Positions 37,201 to 50,135 of a stretch of 64,000 nucleotides of DNA are shown piece after piece (position 1 is the first letter of the stretch; each line of letters begins with the position of its first letter). Below the pieces are notes generated by a model, which did not search any database, had not been told where the DNA came from, and saw only the letters and a program-made list of their open reading frames with translations. Source of the DNA: Trematomus loennbergii (taxonomy: Eukaryota; Chordata; Actinopteri; Perciformes; Nototheniidae); assembly GCA_012861695.1 (NCBI GenBank), contig JAAOOA010000033.1, positions 9,168,325 through 9,232,324 on the forward strand, in the 5' to 3' direction. Made by a program: the position numbers and the translations under genes.

Positions 37201-39059
37201 TTTATTAATTGGCTAATCATTAACTTATGTTTACCATTTTACTCTGGTAGGACACACACATGCCCCAAGCCTTTATCTACTGTTCTTGTGATATATTATG
37301 GAACATTACATAAAATGGTCATTTATGTGCGATCTCCATTAGCAAATAATAGCCGGTTTAATCAAAGCAGCTAGCAAACAATGGTTTATGAATATAGAGG
37401 GAAGGACTTTCCTCTGCTGGCAGCATCATATTTTATGATGCTTTATAGATATATATGTGATCTCTTATAGTCCATTTGTAATATATGACACAGGAAGCAG
37501 ACTGGGAACAGACCGGGTACATTAATCATAAACTCTCATACAGGAATATTTTGCACAGTGTGGGGAAGTGGGGCACATTTAATCTGCAACCGCGTCTGTT
37601 TAACTCTCTTCCTCTCCATCACATTCCTTTTGTTTCTCAACACAGATCATTATAATGGATGAATCTCTCTTGGGTAAATCCCCAGCAACCCACCTTATTG
37701 AGCTTATAACTCACCATTAATCAGAGCGTGGTGTAAATTCTGCTCTACAGACCTTTCACCCTGCAAATAGACCTAAACATAATAATTTCACTGGTTGCCA
37801 ACAGTCCTCAGACACATTATGGCCATTCCCTTGAGTTGGAGCAGCAGGGTGGTGTTGTGATAACAGACGCTGCCCTTCTGTGGAGGGATTTAAGCCTCTA
37901 TCACAGCTATGCAGAAGCATTGTTTGGGAGAAAAGGCCCTTAATAGCTCATCCTGACCTCTGACTTCTATATTGGAGGAGTGGGTGTAACAACAAGTGTC
38001 CCTAATGCCATTAAGAACCAATGCAATAAGGGAGTCAAAGGTTATGAAATAAATGTGTTTATTGAGGTCAGTTTTTTTTAATGTATAAGAATTTTGTTTC
38101 CCATCTTAATGATGAGTAACCATGAATGAAAGTTTGTTGATTGTCCTGTCCCTCATCAAAACATTTATTCAGACACATTCACTTTTAACTTTAACTGATA
38201 ACTTTATCCAAAAATAAATATAAAGAAGATAATGTTGATGATAACCCAAAGTCCTGGACACAGAAAGCACTTCCGTGGTGTAAGAGGACACATTCGTTTT
38301 TGTATTCATGTCCTCTTACTCTGGGGTTGATTGCACTTGATGCATTATGGATGCTGGGGCCAGGCTTTGTTTTAGCAAATGAGATTATAGCGCTACTATC
38401 ACATATCCCTGTGTTTGTATTACATTGACACTTTGACATCATGTATCCTGATGTAATGTAATCTATGTCTAAGATAACACCTTCCTTGACACTCTGTGAG
38501 AGTAAAACTGAGCTCATTTTCAGGGTTGGAAGTAACAACTTTATATCAGTCAGGGTTTTTTAATGTCTTCTTGTACTGGAGAATACAGTTAACATTAAAA
38601 TCATACCAGCTGCCATGGTGAGCCGAGTGCTATCTTATTAAATATATCTGGAACTCAAACACTAGATTGAAAGAGTAAGAACAGCCAATAGGTTAGATTT
38701 CTACATGAGCCTTCAGCCTATACTTTGAGTAAAAAAAGAAATATAGTAAAAGAAAATCCTGATAAAGCAGATTGAAAAAATTACAACAATGCAATGCAAT
38801 TAAGTATTAGACCTATTATTGTCGTACTGTAGCTTATTGATATTATGGTTCGCCTTTTTTAACCTTGGCATAGTTAAAAAAAAAAAAAAGGTTGCCCCAC
38901 CTGGCGAGGGCTGGTGACCCAAATCAAACACACCCAACAGATGCATTATGGGTCTGGCTAGCATGTCAATGCTAAAATCTCCACTGTGAATCCTCAAGTG
39001 GGGATTTTTTCTGCGTTTTCTGGGAAACTTCCTCAAGTAAAGTGTGTGAGGCCTTTTTG
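34216..39059. other. Intergenic stretch downstream of GRXCR2
   Basis: It begins with the likely GRXCR2 3' UTR (to about 34690) and is otherwise non-coding. No repeat with clear ends was seen. The segment 37300-37850 is notable for repeat-free, moderately GC sequence. A poly-A run lies at about 38876-38889. Confidence 0.45.
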
Positions 39060-39176
39060 AGGGACAGAGAGGATGAGTGGACTTCTTTGAGGATAACCGA
39101 GCAGTGAAGCTAAACCTGGAGCAGACTGAAGGAGGACTTCACGGTGCATGAGGCTAACGAAAGAAAAATCAGACAG
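39060..39176 (+). other. Possible non-coding first exon (weak)
   Basis: A purine-rich, less AT-rich segment ends in a strong splice donor, CAG followed by gtgagt at 39177. No ORF runs through it. It could be the 5' untranslated exon of a + strand gene lying mainly to the right. Alternatively this is chance. Confidence 0.2.
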
Positions 39177-39299
39177 GTGAGTACAACAACAATATAACTG
39201 ATGGTTCTTCAGTGCAGGAGATGAAAATACTGTAGCGTTGTGTGTGCGTGTAGGTTTGCACTGCACTCAATGTGCAAACTGGCTTTTATGGGTGATTTT

Positions 39300-40610
39300 T
39301 TTTTCTGCAGCCACTGTTGAATATTTATTGTTTATCTGTGTTGTGACGTTTCATTCCGCTGGAAGAAGTGGCAGGTCGTTTAATTTCTCGATCTTAGTAG
39401 GCCTATAGGCTATAGAGTATAATTGGTAATCAGTTGTATTCATAGGGCTGCAAGTTGCCTTATACAGAAAAGTAAGAGTTTGCATGGACTGTGTTGACAG
39501 TGTTCAGTGTTGTGATAGCTATAGCTTTGTTTACAGGTTGATGCACTTTATGTTTTAGTATTTATATGTACATTACTGCTAAAGGTCTTTCGTATAACAC
39601 CCTATACCCAGGGAACATTTCAACTTGTCTACTTTTTATTTGACAGTAAGTACAATTTTACCAGATCCATTGTAGCCTAAATCAACAGTAACAGTAGTTT
39701 AACTTGAGTACCTCATGCTATTAAGCACTCCAACTAATGATTATTTTCTAGATTAACCAAATAATCTTGGTCTACAAAATGTAAGAAAGTGTTGATACTC
39801 ATCCCAGTTATTTTAGTCCAAGGTGATCGCTTTTGTCAGTGTATGTCTGGAAAAGTCCCTTTACTGCTTTTCAAGCTCATTCAAAGATGCCTCTTTTTAC
39901 CTGCATCTACTCCCCATTCTGGAAGCTTGGCTGGAAAATTCAGTTTTTATGTGAATGAGAGGAAAATAAAAATAGTACAATACCAAAAGACACAAAGAAT
40001 ACAATATTGTTACATTTAGGGAGATGATTCTGCAGGGAAACCTGATCTCAGTATATGATTGATCTTGGTCAATCAGTATGAGCAGTGCATGCTGTAAAGA
40101 TATGTAGTAGTGTACATTTACATTTAGGTCATCTGCATATTCTTTCTGAGCTAATTTTCATAACCACCACACTTAACATTATTTTACAGATGTTGCGACT
40201 AACATGATTTTTTTCCCTAAGTGGAAAAACCAGATCCATGAACTCCGAACTGTATCAATTGAATACACAAAGCATCCCTAGGGCTGCAGCTCAGAACATC
40301 AACATATTCCATAATTAGCATTTGCATATGTTATCAACTAATTTCACAGCCATAATTTGATTTAAAAAAACAAACAAATTATATACACTGTATGATTTAT
40401 GTTGCAGGCACAAAGAGGGGAAAGTGCAACTAAAACATGTAGAGTGTCCTTAATCCAAAGGGAAAGTTTAATCATTTAAGTTCAAAAGGACAGAACAGAA
40501 AGTCCCCCTAAGCAAACACAGGCCAATATAATCACTGTTTCACACTGAACTTGATTCACGCTGCAGAAAATGCAAAAATGTGATCCCACACTGAATATGT
40601 ATCAGTCAAA
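39300..40610. other. Intergenic stretch, no gene seen
   Basis: AT-rich. The 76-codon ORF at 39789-40019 has no recognisable feature. Confidence 0.45.
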
Positions 40611-40950
40611 CTGGGTGTCTAATAGAGATGGGTGAGTCCTGATTCATCCGGATCATTAACCCGGATCCTAGAAATGAGCTGGTCATGACGAGTCTCCCCT
40701 CTCCATTAACCCGAGTCCTTGAGTCCCACACTTGGTGTGACGTACAAATTAAAACTATAAATTGCGTCACTCGCTACTCTCTTTATAACATGTAAACTCA
40801 CATTACAACGTACCCCAGTCCATCTGCCTACCCTTTAGCAAGTATACAGGATAGCTGCCAGAAGTGATCGTTTGGCTCAGGGGAGGGGACGCGGATCAGT
40901 GAAACTTCCTGCAGACTCGTGGGGACTCAGAGGAGCCGACGGCTCCAACA

Positions 40951-41394
40951 GCAGACTCGCAGATTCGCAGATTCGCAAATCCTGACTCGCTGCAACACAC
41001 AGCGGATCAGACTCGTGCGGACTCGGAGCCGTAACCGTATAGCAGCAGATCCAGAGATCCAGCAGACTCGTCGTCATGCACGAGTCCACACAGCAGACTC
41101 GGATTCGCAGATTCGCAGATTCGCAAATCCTGACTCGCTGCAACACACAGCGGATCAGACTCGTGCGGACTCGGAGCCGTAACCATATAGCAGCAGATCC
41201 AGAGATCCAGCAGACTCGTCGTCATGCACGAGTCCACAGCAGACTCGGATTCGCAAATCCTGACTCACTGTGTGTGCAACACACAGCAGAGCAGACTCGT
41301 GCGGACTCGGAGCCGTATATAGCAGCAGATCCAGAGATCCAGCAGACTCGTCCTCATGCACGAGTCAATAGCAGACTCAGATTTGCCAAATCGC
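40951..41394. repeat. Minisatellite, three units of about 130-148 bp
   Basis: The landmark cctgactcgctg recurs at 40981 and 41129, and with one change at 41259. Each unit contains gcagactcg, cggatcagactcgtgcgg and agcagcagatccagagatcc. The third unit has small indels (ctgtgtgtgcaac). Sub-repeats of agattcgc are variable in number. Confidence 0.92.
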
Positions 41395-41480
41395 AAAATA
41401 ACCCTTTTTTTTGTGATCAACATTTTTTATTAAAGCAAAATACACTGTGTAGCGGAGGTTAATTATAACGTCAGTTTAAT

Positions 41481-41700
41481 AGATAGATAGATAGATAGTA
41501 CTTTATTGATCCCAAATTGGGAAATTGTTGTTGTTACAGCAGCATAAAAGGCATTTTACAATAAAACAAAACTACAAAATATACAAGAATAGAAATAAAA
41601 ATAAAATATAAAATATACATGTCGAAATAGAAAATATACATGCAGATATTATATATATTCAAAATATATGGAATAATAATATGCTCGTGAAATGCAACAA
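41481..41700 (-). mobile_element. LINE 3' end, antisense, with (TAGA)n
   Basis: Starts with (TAGA)n followed by tactttattgatcccaaatt and gggaaattg, a widespread antisense LINE 3' motif in fish. It is nested in the hAT-type element. Confidence 0.6.
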
Positions 41701-41850
41701 CTTTTCGGTTTCACCAATAGGATTTCTACGGTCTTGGTCATGCTGACTCATATGACTCAAATGACTCGTATGATCCGGATCTCTTCAATGACTGACTCAG
41801 AAGACCCTGAGTCCGTAAAATGATCCGGATTTGCCATCTCTAGTGTCTAA

Positions 41851-42805
41851 GCAACATCAATCACAAACATAAACACCTACCAAGTGCATGCTGGAATAAA
41901 ACAAATTCAAGAGCTAAGTTTACCAACCTGAAAACTGGATTTCATTTCTCTCTCAGTGAACAGCTTTGTGGGTGAACATAATGTCACTGCATTGAAATAT
42001 GGTATATTACTCCATTTTGCTCTTGTATATTCCCTTCTGTTTACAAACCAGTGTACAAAACTTCAAAATGAAATTGGCCAATACAATTCTGAGGTCTCCA
42101 CATGCGCTGATAATGACTTGTAGATTGAAATCGTGTATAACCTCTGTGTTATCTCTGCCTCATAGAAATATGTGGGAATCATATCAGAGAGAAATAAGAC
42201 CATTAATCCCATAAATGGTTCCACACTCTTGGTACAATAGGCACTGCTCCTGAAGGTTTATCCCCAGTGAATCTAGCAGTGTGTGATTCAGTGGGGAGAG
42301 AAAGAAATTCAAACAGGACTTAACAGACAAGAACCCAAAAGACATACAGTATGAGTTTTGGGATGTACAAAGTGCAGACGGTTAGAGGCTCAGTGAGGTA
42401 ATAAGGGCTGAAGGACGTGCAGTGTTTGAGGGAGAAATCAGTCTGTCCAGTCAGTGTGCATCAGGTAGCAGCAGAGCATCAGATCATAAAGCACGGCTCA
42501 TTGTTTCCAATGAATGTTTTTCGTGTTTTATGTCAGCTGATGCTGATCAGCTGGAGCTGTGCGTGACTGCAGTGCAGAATGACTGCGATGCTTCATTGGT
42601 AATCATCCCGGTCACTTCCCCACTGAGGAGAATTGTGTTTGTTTTATTAACTCTCTGCTGATTATATGAGCTCACATCACCATCTGTCTCGCATAATGTA
42701 AATATAAAGGCTGTTATTCCTTAGCTGATCCGACTGATCACAGAAGAATATTTTCTTTGTCTTTTATCTACTTCTTTGGCTTTAGTTAGTTTGTTCACCT
42801 CTCTC
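41851..42805. other. Intergenic stretch, no gene seen
   Basis: Non-coding. The short ORFs at 41999-42214 and 42422-42661 lack recognisable features. Confidence 0.45.
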
Positions 42806-43059
42806 TATAGGCGCGTTCACACCAAGTACTTTGCCGTATTTAGTGCCGGCACTCAGTGCCCCGGCACTTATTACCCCAGGGCATTTAGTGCAGATCGCGT
42901 TCACACCGGAGTACTTTTCCCTGAGGGAAGATTACGCAAATGAGCCGCTGACATCACTTCGTCTTCTTCTGCTTTGGGTTTACTGGCAGGCCGCAAACAA
43001 CTTCACGGTGTATACTGCCACCCGGAGTCCCCGGCCGGAAGTCCCCGGAGTTGGGGACT

Positions 43060-43105
43060 GGCTTCAGTAGAAGCTGCTGGGACTCCAGCAGCTTCTACTG
43101 AAGCC
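43060..43105. repeat. Perfect 21-bp hairpin with 4-base loop
   Basis: Arm 43060-43080 (ggcttcagtagaagctgctg and one more g) is the exact reverse complement of 43085-43105, separated by gact. It lies in the left arm of the fold-back element. Confidence 0.95.
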
Positions 43106-43686
43106 TTCAGAGTAAATCGCCAGAACGCCGACACCTCCTCATCTCCACCGCTCCCATGTTTTATTTTGTGTTGCCATAAGTTAGTCTCTCTGCGTTTGTG
43201 TGCTGGGCGAATGCTAATAATGCTAATGCGAGGATAATAAAATGGCGGCTCTACAAAACATTTCAGAGTTGTACGGGGCGTGGTTTGCAATTCGCCCAGC
43301 CAATCAGAACTGGGGCACTTTTTTCCAATAGTATGAAGCTGCAGCGTCGGAGGCTGCACTCGCAGGACCGCACTCTCAGGACCGCACTCACAGGACCCTA
43401 GTTGTTTTGCAACATCGCCACCTAGCGGATTGGATGACCGCAAAAGTACAACCAGCGAGTATTGAGTCTCATACACAGCGAGTCTCTTTAGACATTGTAA
43501 TGCTTGTTATTAACCATCTAAAAATGCATGAAAATATGTTTTTCTTACTGAAATTAAATTATTATTATTAACAACAAGTTGTTGTTAATATGTTTTTGTT
43601 TTTTAATAACAAATGTATTTTGTATGTCAGATGTAAAAAGATAGTCTTTTATATTTGTCTTATCAAATTTGACATACAACATAAAT

Positions 43687-43704
43687 ATATATATATATAT
43701 ATAT
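43687..43704. repeat. Short (AT)n tract
   Basis: Alternating AT run of about 18 bp. Confidence 0.8.
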
Positions 43705-45062
43705 TGTAGTAATAATGATATAATCTATTTATAATTGTAAATGTATATTGTATGTAGACATACATTTAGATGTATATTTTGTTAAAACAAAACAAAACTG
43801 TTAATTTAGTTTTTGGGAGAAGGGGTGGGGTTAAATAAGTGTAAACTCCTTTGAATCAATTTGATACTGCTTATGTTTCTACAGTATCATAATTCTCTTG
43901 TTTCATTTTATTATTATTATATATTTTTTTTATTGTATTACACGTTCGAAATAAATCAAATCAAATGTGTCTTTGAAGAGGTGCTAGATTACTAAAAAAC
44001 AACTGTTGTGTGTTTATGCACCAGGCTGCAAAAGATAAACATGCAATTTGACGAGAGGCATTTCAGTGCAGAATACATTTGTATTTATTGGGCACAATTT
44101 CCACACTGTGGATTCTTCACTGGGGTGAGGCGGGGTCTGCTGTTCCCTCAACCACCAGAAAACAGCTCCAGCTGCAGTACCCCGGGAAGCGTCAGCATTG
44201 ATTGGCAGTAGAAGCAGTGGAAATGAAATCCTGGTCTGCAATTTAATGCACATCTGTGAATGGTATACCCTTAAACATAAGAACATAGAATTGTAGTATT
44301 ATTATTTTGTATCATATTATTTTAAAGTGTAAATTATGAATACCAAACATCTGAATCAAGTAACTGGTCACCACAAACAAATCATAGAAGGACTTGTTTT
44401 GATTTATTGCTCAAATGGAACTGATCATAACATTCAGGCTGCTTTTAATGCAGACACATTGCAACTTCATTTGCATTTCACAAGAGAATGTTTGCAAACT
44501 TTACCTTCATGGAGAACTGCACGGTTGAAGTGGCTCTCTAAATGGGTTTGGACCTTGCTCAGTTTGGCTGGGTGGAACACATTTGAGGCACAGAGAAAGA
44601 CTTCGCAACATGTAGTGCATCGTTGTAAGTCGGGCAAGGATCTCCCTCTTGGATTGAAATATGCATCTTGAAAAAGAGAGAGCCTAATTGGTCAAACTGA
44701 ACATTTTGAAATACTTTCACAGACAGACATAAATTAGGCCTAATTGTTAGATTCTGACACGACAGATTCTAACCTACAGAATAGGCCGACATAATAACTG
44801 ACTAAAACACCTCATGCAATATTACAAAACATGTCAAAATGATGAGACTGTCTGATAAACAGTAAACAGGCAGTCAGCACAGTTACGATTATTTACAATG
44901 AATTCAAATAGTAATACAATGACTATTAAAGAAGCATTTACACTGAAGACAGAACTTATATTAGGCTACTGCTGATTTAATGTAGCGGACAGACAGATCA
45001 TATTGACATGCTTTTGTCATCCTTTGAAGTTTAATTAATTAGCTGACTATAATTAATGATCA

Positions 45063-45240
45063 GGGTTGGGAAGTTTACTTTTTTTAAATGTAGTAGGTTA
45101 CAGATGACTAATTACCCTGTTAAAAATGTAATACGTAATGTAACTGACTATGTAACTATTTGTATTGATAATCTAATGTTAATTATGGTTCTTTTATGTT
45201 TTTTGTGAGTCACTTTGGATAAAAGCCTCTGCTAAATAAC
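45063..45240. mobile_element. Possible MITE end and LINE-like tail in the fold-back loop
   Basis: The sequence cagggttgggaagtttactt followed by aatgtagtaggttacagatg is like a common fish hAT-related MITE start. At about 45207-45235, cactttggataaaagcctct and gctaaataac resemble the end of a widespread fish LINE/SINE tail. Boundaries are unclear. Confidence 0.45.
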
Positions 45241-45995
45241 ATAACCATAACATACGGTTTCATTGACATTTAGCACGTGTTGCTTGTATTGCTGTCCAAT
45301 TGAATACACCAGAATAGTTGTTAACTTTAAACAAACAACATAATTCACATTACTCACACTCTTACTGTAATTAGTGATTAAATCAACAATTAATGTAGGA
45401 CACCTAGTTGGGCTTGCCAAAATCACGCTACAGTTTCATTAAACACATAATCAAATATGCTAACGAAGCTAATGCTTTTGCTAACAATGCTTTTGCCGAA
45501 AGCTATAGCTAACAAATAATTGTTTTTAGTGCCTTTAATACTGTTAGAAGCTATCATAAGCTAACAGATGTTTGTTTGTATTGCCTTAAGACTATCATAG
45601 TTAATGTTAGCTAATCACACTTCATTTCAAGACACCGGAATTGTTATTAATGTTAAACAAATAAAACTTTAAAAGCACTTCACACTACTCACACTCTCTG
45701 CGTTGTCGTTCATATTCATGTCTCCTGCTCACTAGGTGGCGATGTTGCAAAACAACTAGGGTCCTGAGAGTGCGGTCCCAGTAGTGTGGTCCTGAGACTG
45801 CAGCCTCCGACGCTGCAGCTTCATACTACTCCTTTTTTCCGCCAGGAAAGTACCATCTCTCAGCAGGCACAAAAAATGGGGGTAAAAGTTCCCGAGATTA
45901 AGTGCTCTTTTTGGTGTGAACGCGACATAAGGGGTACTAACGGAACTAAACGCGAAAAGTACGGTGAAAAGTACTCCGGTGTGAACGCGGCTTAT

Positions 45996-48900
45996 GTTGA
46001 ATTTAAGTTGTCTTAAAGATAGATTATTTTAATAATAAAATAACATTTGTTCTTAATTGACCTATTTGCCTGGTATGCTACTGCTCTCACTACAATGAAA
46101 CTGCAACATTTTAACAATTTCTGTTGCTCAATGTTGTGTACAGAGTAGACACCTATCTCTCTTGTTCATGTATCACTCTGTAGTTCTTGGTTACAATTTT
46201 GCACACAATGCGGCCGATCGATCAGAGCATCCCTAATGAAAACTACAAATGATCCTTGTGACATGTCACTAGAAAATCCCCAATTTCAATGTGCTTGACT
46301 GATTCAGATATCAAAAGTCTCAACTGCGATTCCGATTGTCGAACGACCCTGAGTTGTTGTTAATGGCCACTCATTTGGATTACCCTGGGATGCATGCATG
46401 GAAAGAATTACATTATAATATATTTGAATATATTTATTCACTTTTCCCTGATGGCCTGATTTAAGTTGTTAAGTTTGTAGCGAGTCACTTTTTAGGAAAT
46501 AAAGTCCTTAAACATAGCTCAAGCTGAGAATCGGCCAGGTTCTGTCAACAGCCGTTAATATCTGCTTCTCATATTACAGATGTATATTCATTAAGTTATA
46601 CAGAGAAATGTAAATATTTCTCTCTTATTCTCTACTCATGACTTTTCTGATGGTCCTTTTGATTCTAACCCAACACATCTGCGTGAACGAGTGAACGAAG
46701 CCCCTAGACTGTTGTTTCTTGCACAGTCTTCTCTTTAGTCTTCATGTGGTGCATTTCTGCTCCTTGCAATTTATTTGCAATTATTACGCTAAGAAATCTG
46801 AACCGAATCAGATATAGAATCCATTGGCTTTCTACTGTGAAGACGAATAACCCATGGCTCCTTCTTGGGCGGAAAAAGACACGACTCAAGAACATTATAT
46901 GCATAAGATTGAGGTTGCTGTATTTCAAAATAGAACATTTCATCCTTTCTGATATGGTGCCCATCATAACCATGAACAGCCCTCTTCACATTAAGAATTT
47001 AAACTATTTAGTATCAAATCAATAGTAAAGGATATGGATTTAAAATAGTAGCCTACTTAAATCCAATTATACAATCATATTGTACTTTATGCTCAAATGT
47101 ATGAGCTTGAAATGAATGTACACATGCATTCTTTACTTAGGACAACGCATGATTCCAGGAAACGTTACTGCGCATTAGGCTTACTGGAACATTATTTGAA
47201 GCTAATGACTTGCTCTTTGTACACCCATGCTACATGGAGAGTATAAACCTCTAACCACTAACAAACAGACATGAAAGGCTGAGAACGTTTTCTGTCCTTC
47301 GTTAATCAAGCCACTTCATAGCATCCAGAGAGGGTTAGCGCAATAATGGCTCAGTTTAACAATCAATTTTATGCGACAAGTGCAATATTAAAGATGGTGA
47401 TAATGAAAGGTCAAACAAAGACAATCGTCAGGTCATCCATTTCTGTGTCTTTTCATTCGAACCTTTCCAAATCCAATTTATATTATCCTATTCATAATAG
47501 GATCAGACTACATATTACTGACAAGCCAGGATCACATTGACTAAACTGTATTCTTAAAGATACAATGCCTATACAGCTTCCTTGTGGGACTCTTGAAATA
47601 ATGTTTCTTCTTCTTCTAGTGTTTCTAAGTGAGAACAAATGTTGTCTGCTTACCCACATTACCAAGATGTAAACAGTGAAGCTAAGGCTGGGCAATATAT
47701 ACAATATATAAATATGATATCAATATGGGGATATAAGGCAACATTTTATCTTACATTTTGGTTGTTGTTATATAGGAAAAATATTATTTTGGTTTTGAAT
47801 GGTGCACAAAAATAAAATGTTATTTGTTTTTGTTCTGTTTTATCAAAATTCTCATCACGTGAATGTTTTGATAAAGTGCCTATAGTCAACCCTGCAATAT
47901 TGTTGCATTTGATCTGGGTATTTGATCAGAACTTTTGAATTGTTATCTTATCTTTATATCACTAAGTGAAACAAGTTATTTAGAAAAATTACATGAGGTG
48001 CTAAATTACTTTCACATGTTCAATTCAATAATTTTGTAAGATTTTACCTGCAAAGCAATTCCCTAATCGTAGCCACATTTCCAAGCAGGAGGCAGAGAGT
48101 GAACCAGGCTATCAGTTTCCACCAAATAATCACCATAATCCCACCATTCAAGCTGCTCGGAAGATGCTCATCTTTGAAGAGCTGGAGTCCAATCAGCAAA
48201 GGAGATGGGGGTGAGGCATCAATTTACACTCTGTTGGGCTGCTCTCCAACCTATCTTTGATTGAGGCAGACTGATGGAAACGGAGAGAGGCATGCAGTGT
48301 TGGTAGAGGCAGCTGCAGCAGTAGATTACATTATGAGAGAGAGGCTGATTGATACAGAATGATGGTAATTTGGGTGACAATGGCAGTTATAAGAATAGTT
48401 TTTGACAGGCCTAAGACCCAAATTGGAAAGGGTTGCTCTGCTAAAACAGAGAGAAACAGATTAAGCAAAAGAGGGTTCACCTTCACAAAAATGCCATCTT
48501 TTATAAATTCACTCCTTACCTTTAACTTATCAACCAGATCTTTTGCTCATTTGGCCTGCTTCTTTCTCTGCTGGCTTCTTCAGTGCCTCCTCTAAGTCAT
48601 TTATTTCATGCTAATTTGTTGGCTTGTTACAAACACATGAAGGCATCTGTTGCGTTCTGGTTTGGCTTCATATCCAGAAAAAGTGAAGGACTGAGATGAC
48701 TGACAGGAAGTGTTACGTAAAAGGCTGGTTAAAACCAACTGTGGAAGACACTATTCCAAAGGCACCTTCTGTGATATTACTTGGTATAGTCCCCATAGAC
48801 TGTAGCCTCTGAGAGTAGTTATGTGGTTCACCTTGGATGAATGTGAGAGGCACTAGATATTGACCTTTCATTTCTAAAATACACTTACATTTTGAAGGGA

Positions 48901-49198
48901 TGCCAGATGTCTGTCTCTCTCTGTAAATGCCTGGTGTGTTTGTTGTTGCTGCCCTTACTCTACTCTTTATTTTTTATCTGCTGTCAATTGAAGTAAAGTC
49001 AATTTTCAAGCTGTTCTAGGTTGCCAACCTTAAAACCTGCAGACTGCTTCAAAGGACACCCTTGATAGAATAAAGTGAATTCTAAAGCAGAAGTGACAGT
49101 GACTTGTTTACGCTGAAGGACCACTAGTTATCTCTACGACTGCTGACTTCATTATCTGTCTAACTCCTCTGGGAGGTAATGGAAAGGGGTTTGAATCA
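45996..49198. other. Intergenic stretch, mostly featureless
   Basis: No gene was seen. At about 47686 ggctgggcaatatatacaat resembles the left end of a known type of fish MITE (aggctgggcaatat), but the matching right end was not found. All ORFs are under 95 codons and unremarkable. Confidence 0.4.
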
Positions 49199-49199
49199 T

Positions 49200-49935
<736 letters not shown>

Positions 49936-50135
49936 ACATTACATTGCATGTTACTTGTTAGACGCTTTTATCCAAAGCGACTTACATACTCAACACTGTG
50001 GGCAATCCCCACAGGAGCAATTTGGGGTGAAGTGTCTTGCCCAGGGACACAACGACATGCTGACTGCAGTGGGGTTTGAACCTGTGACTCCCTGATCCGA
50101 ACACCAACGCACAACCCACTGCACCACACGCCTTT
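49936..50135. mobile_element. Teleost SINE/LINE-tail repeat
   Basis: It contains ttacattacattgcatg, then acgcttttatccaaagcgac, gtgtcttgcccagggacaca, tggggtttgaacc and a final cactgcaccac. This is a very common dispersed repeat of fish genomes, recognised from general familiarity. The tggggtttgaacc word mimics a tRNA B box but no tRNA folds here. Confidence 0.7.

Larger units (their letters stand above)
40615..41850. mobile_element. hAT-type element with perfect 8-bp TSD and internal minisatellite
   Basis: Element 40623-41842 (1220 bp) starts TAGAGATGGGTGAGTCC and ends GCCATCTCTA. It is bounded by GTGTCTAA at 40615-40622 and 41843-41850. Subterminal copies of atccggatca/tgatccggat add to the inverted ends. 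It has no transposase. It contains a minisatellite (40951-41394) and a LINE tail (41481-41700). ORFs on both strands here are products of the tandem repeat. Confidence 0.9.
42806..45995. mobile_element. Fold-back TIR element (Harbinger-like ends), about 3.2 kb
   Basis: The ends AGGCGCGTTCACACC (42809) and GGTGTGAACGCGGCT (to 45992) are inverted, with TAT on both sides (42806-42808, 45993-45995). The end motif is repeated internally on the left (gcgttcacaccggagtactt near 42898) and on the right (gtgaacgcgacataaggg near 45917). A second pair of long arms (about 43316-43425 and 45732-45845) is also inverted and shares gaagctgcagcgtcggaggc. The loop between (43426-45731) is AT-rich and holds further repeats. 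No transposase was recognised. Confidence 0.75.

Noticed and set aside
40877..41462. Overlapping ORFs on both strands with repeated peptide blocks
   Set aside because: They follow the minisatellite units inside a transposon, not a protein repeat family.
44336..44671. 111-codon ORF in the fold-back loop
   Set aside because: No recognisable domain, and it lies inside a repeat element.
50061..50110. tRNA-like B-box word tggggtttgaacc
   Set aside because: Part of a common SINE/LINE-tail repeat; no cloverleaf can be drawn around it.
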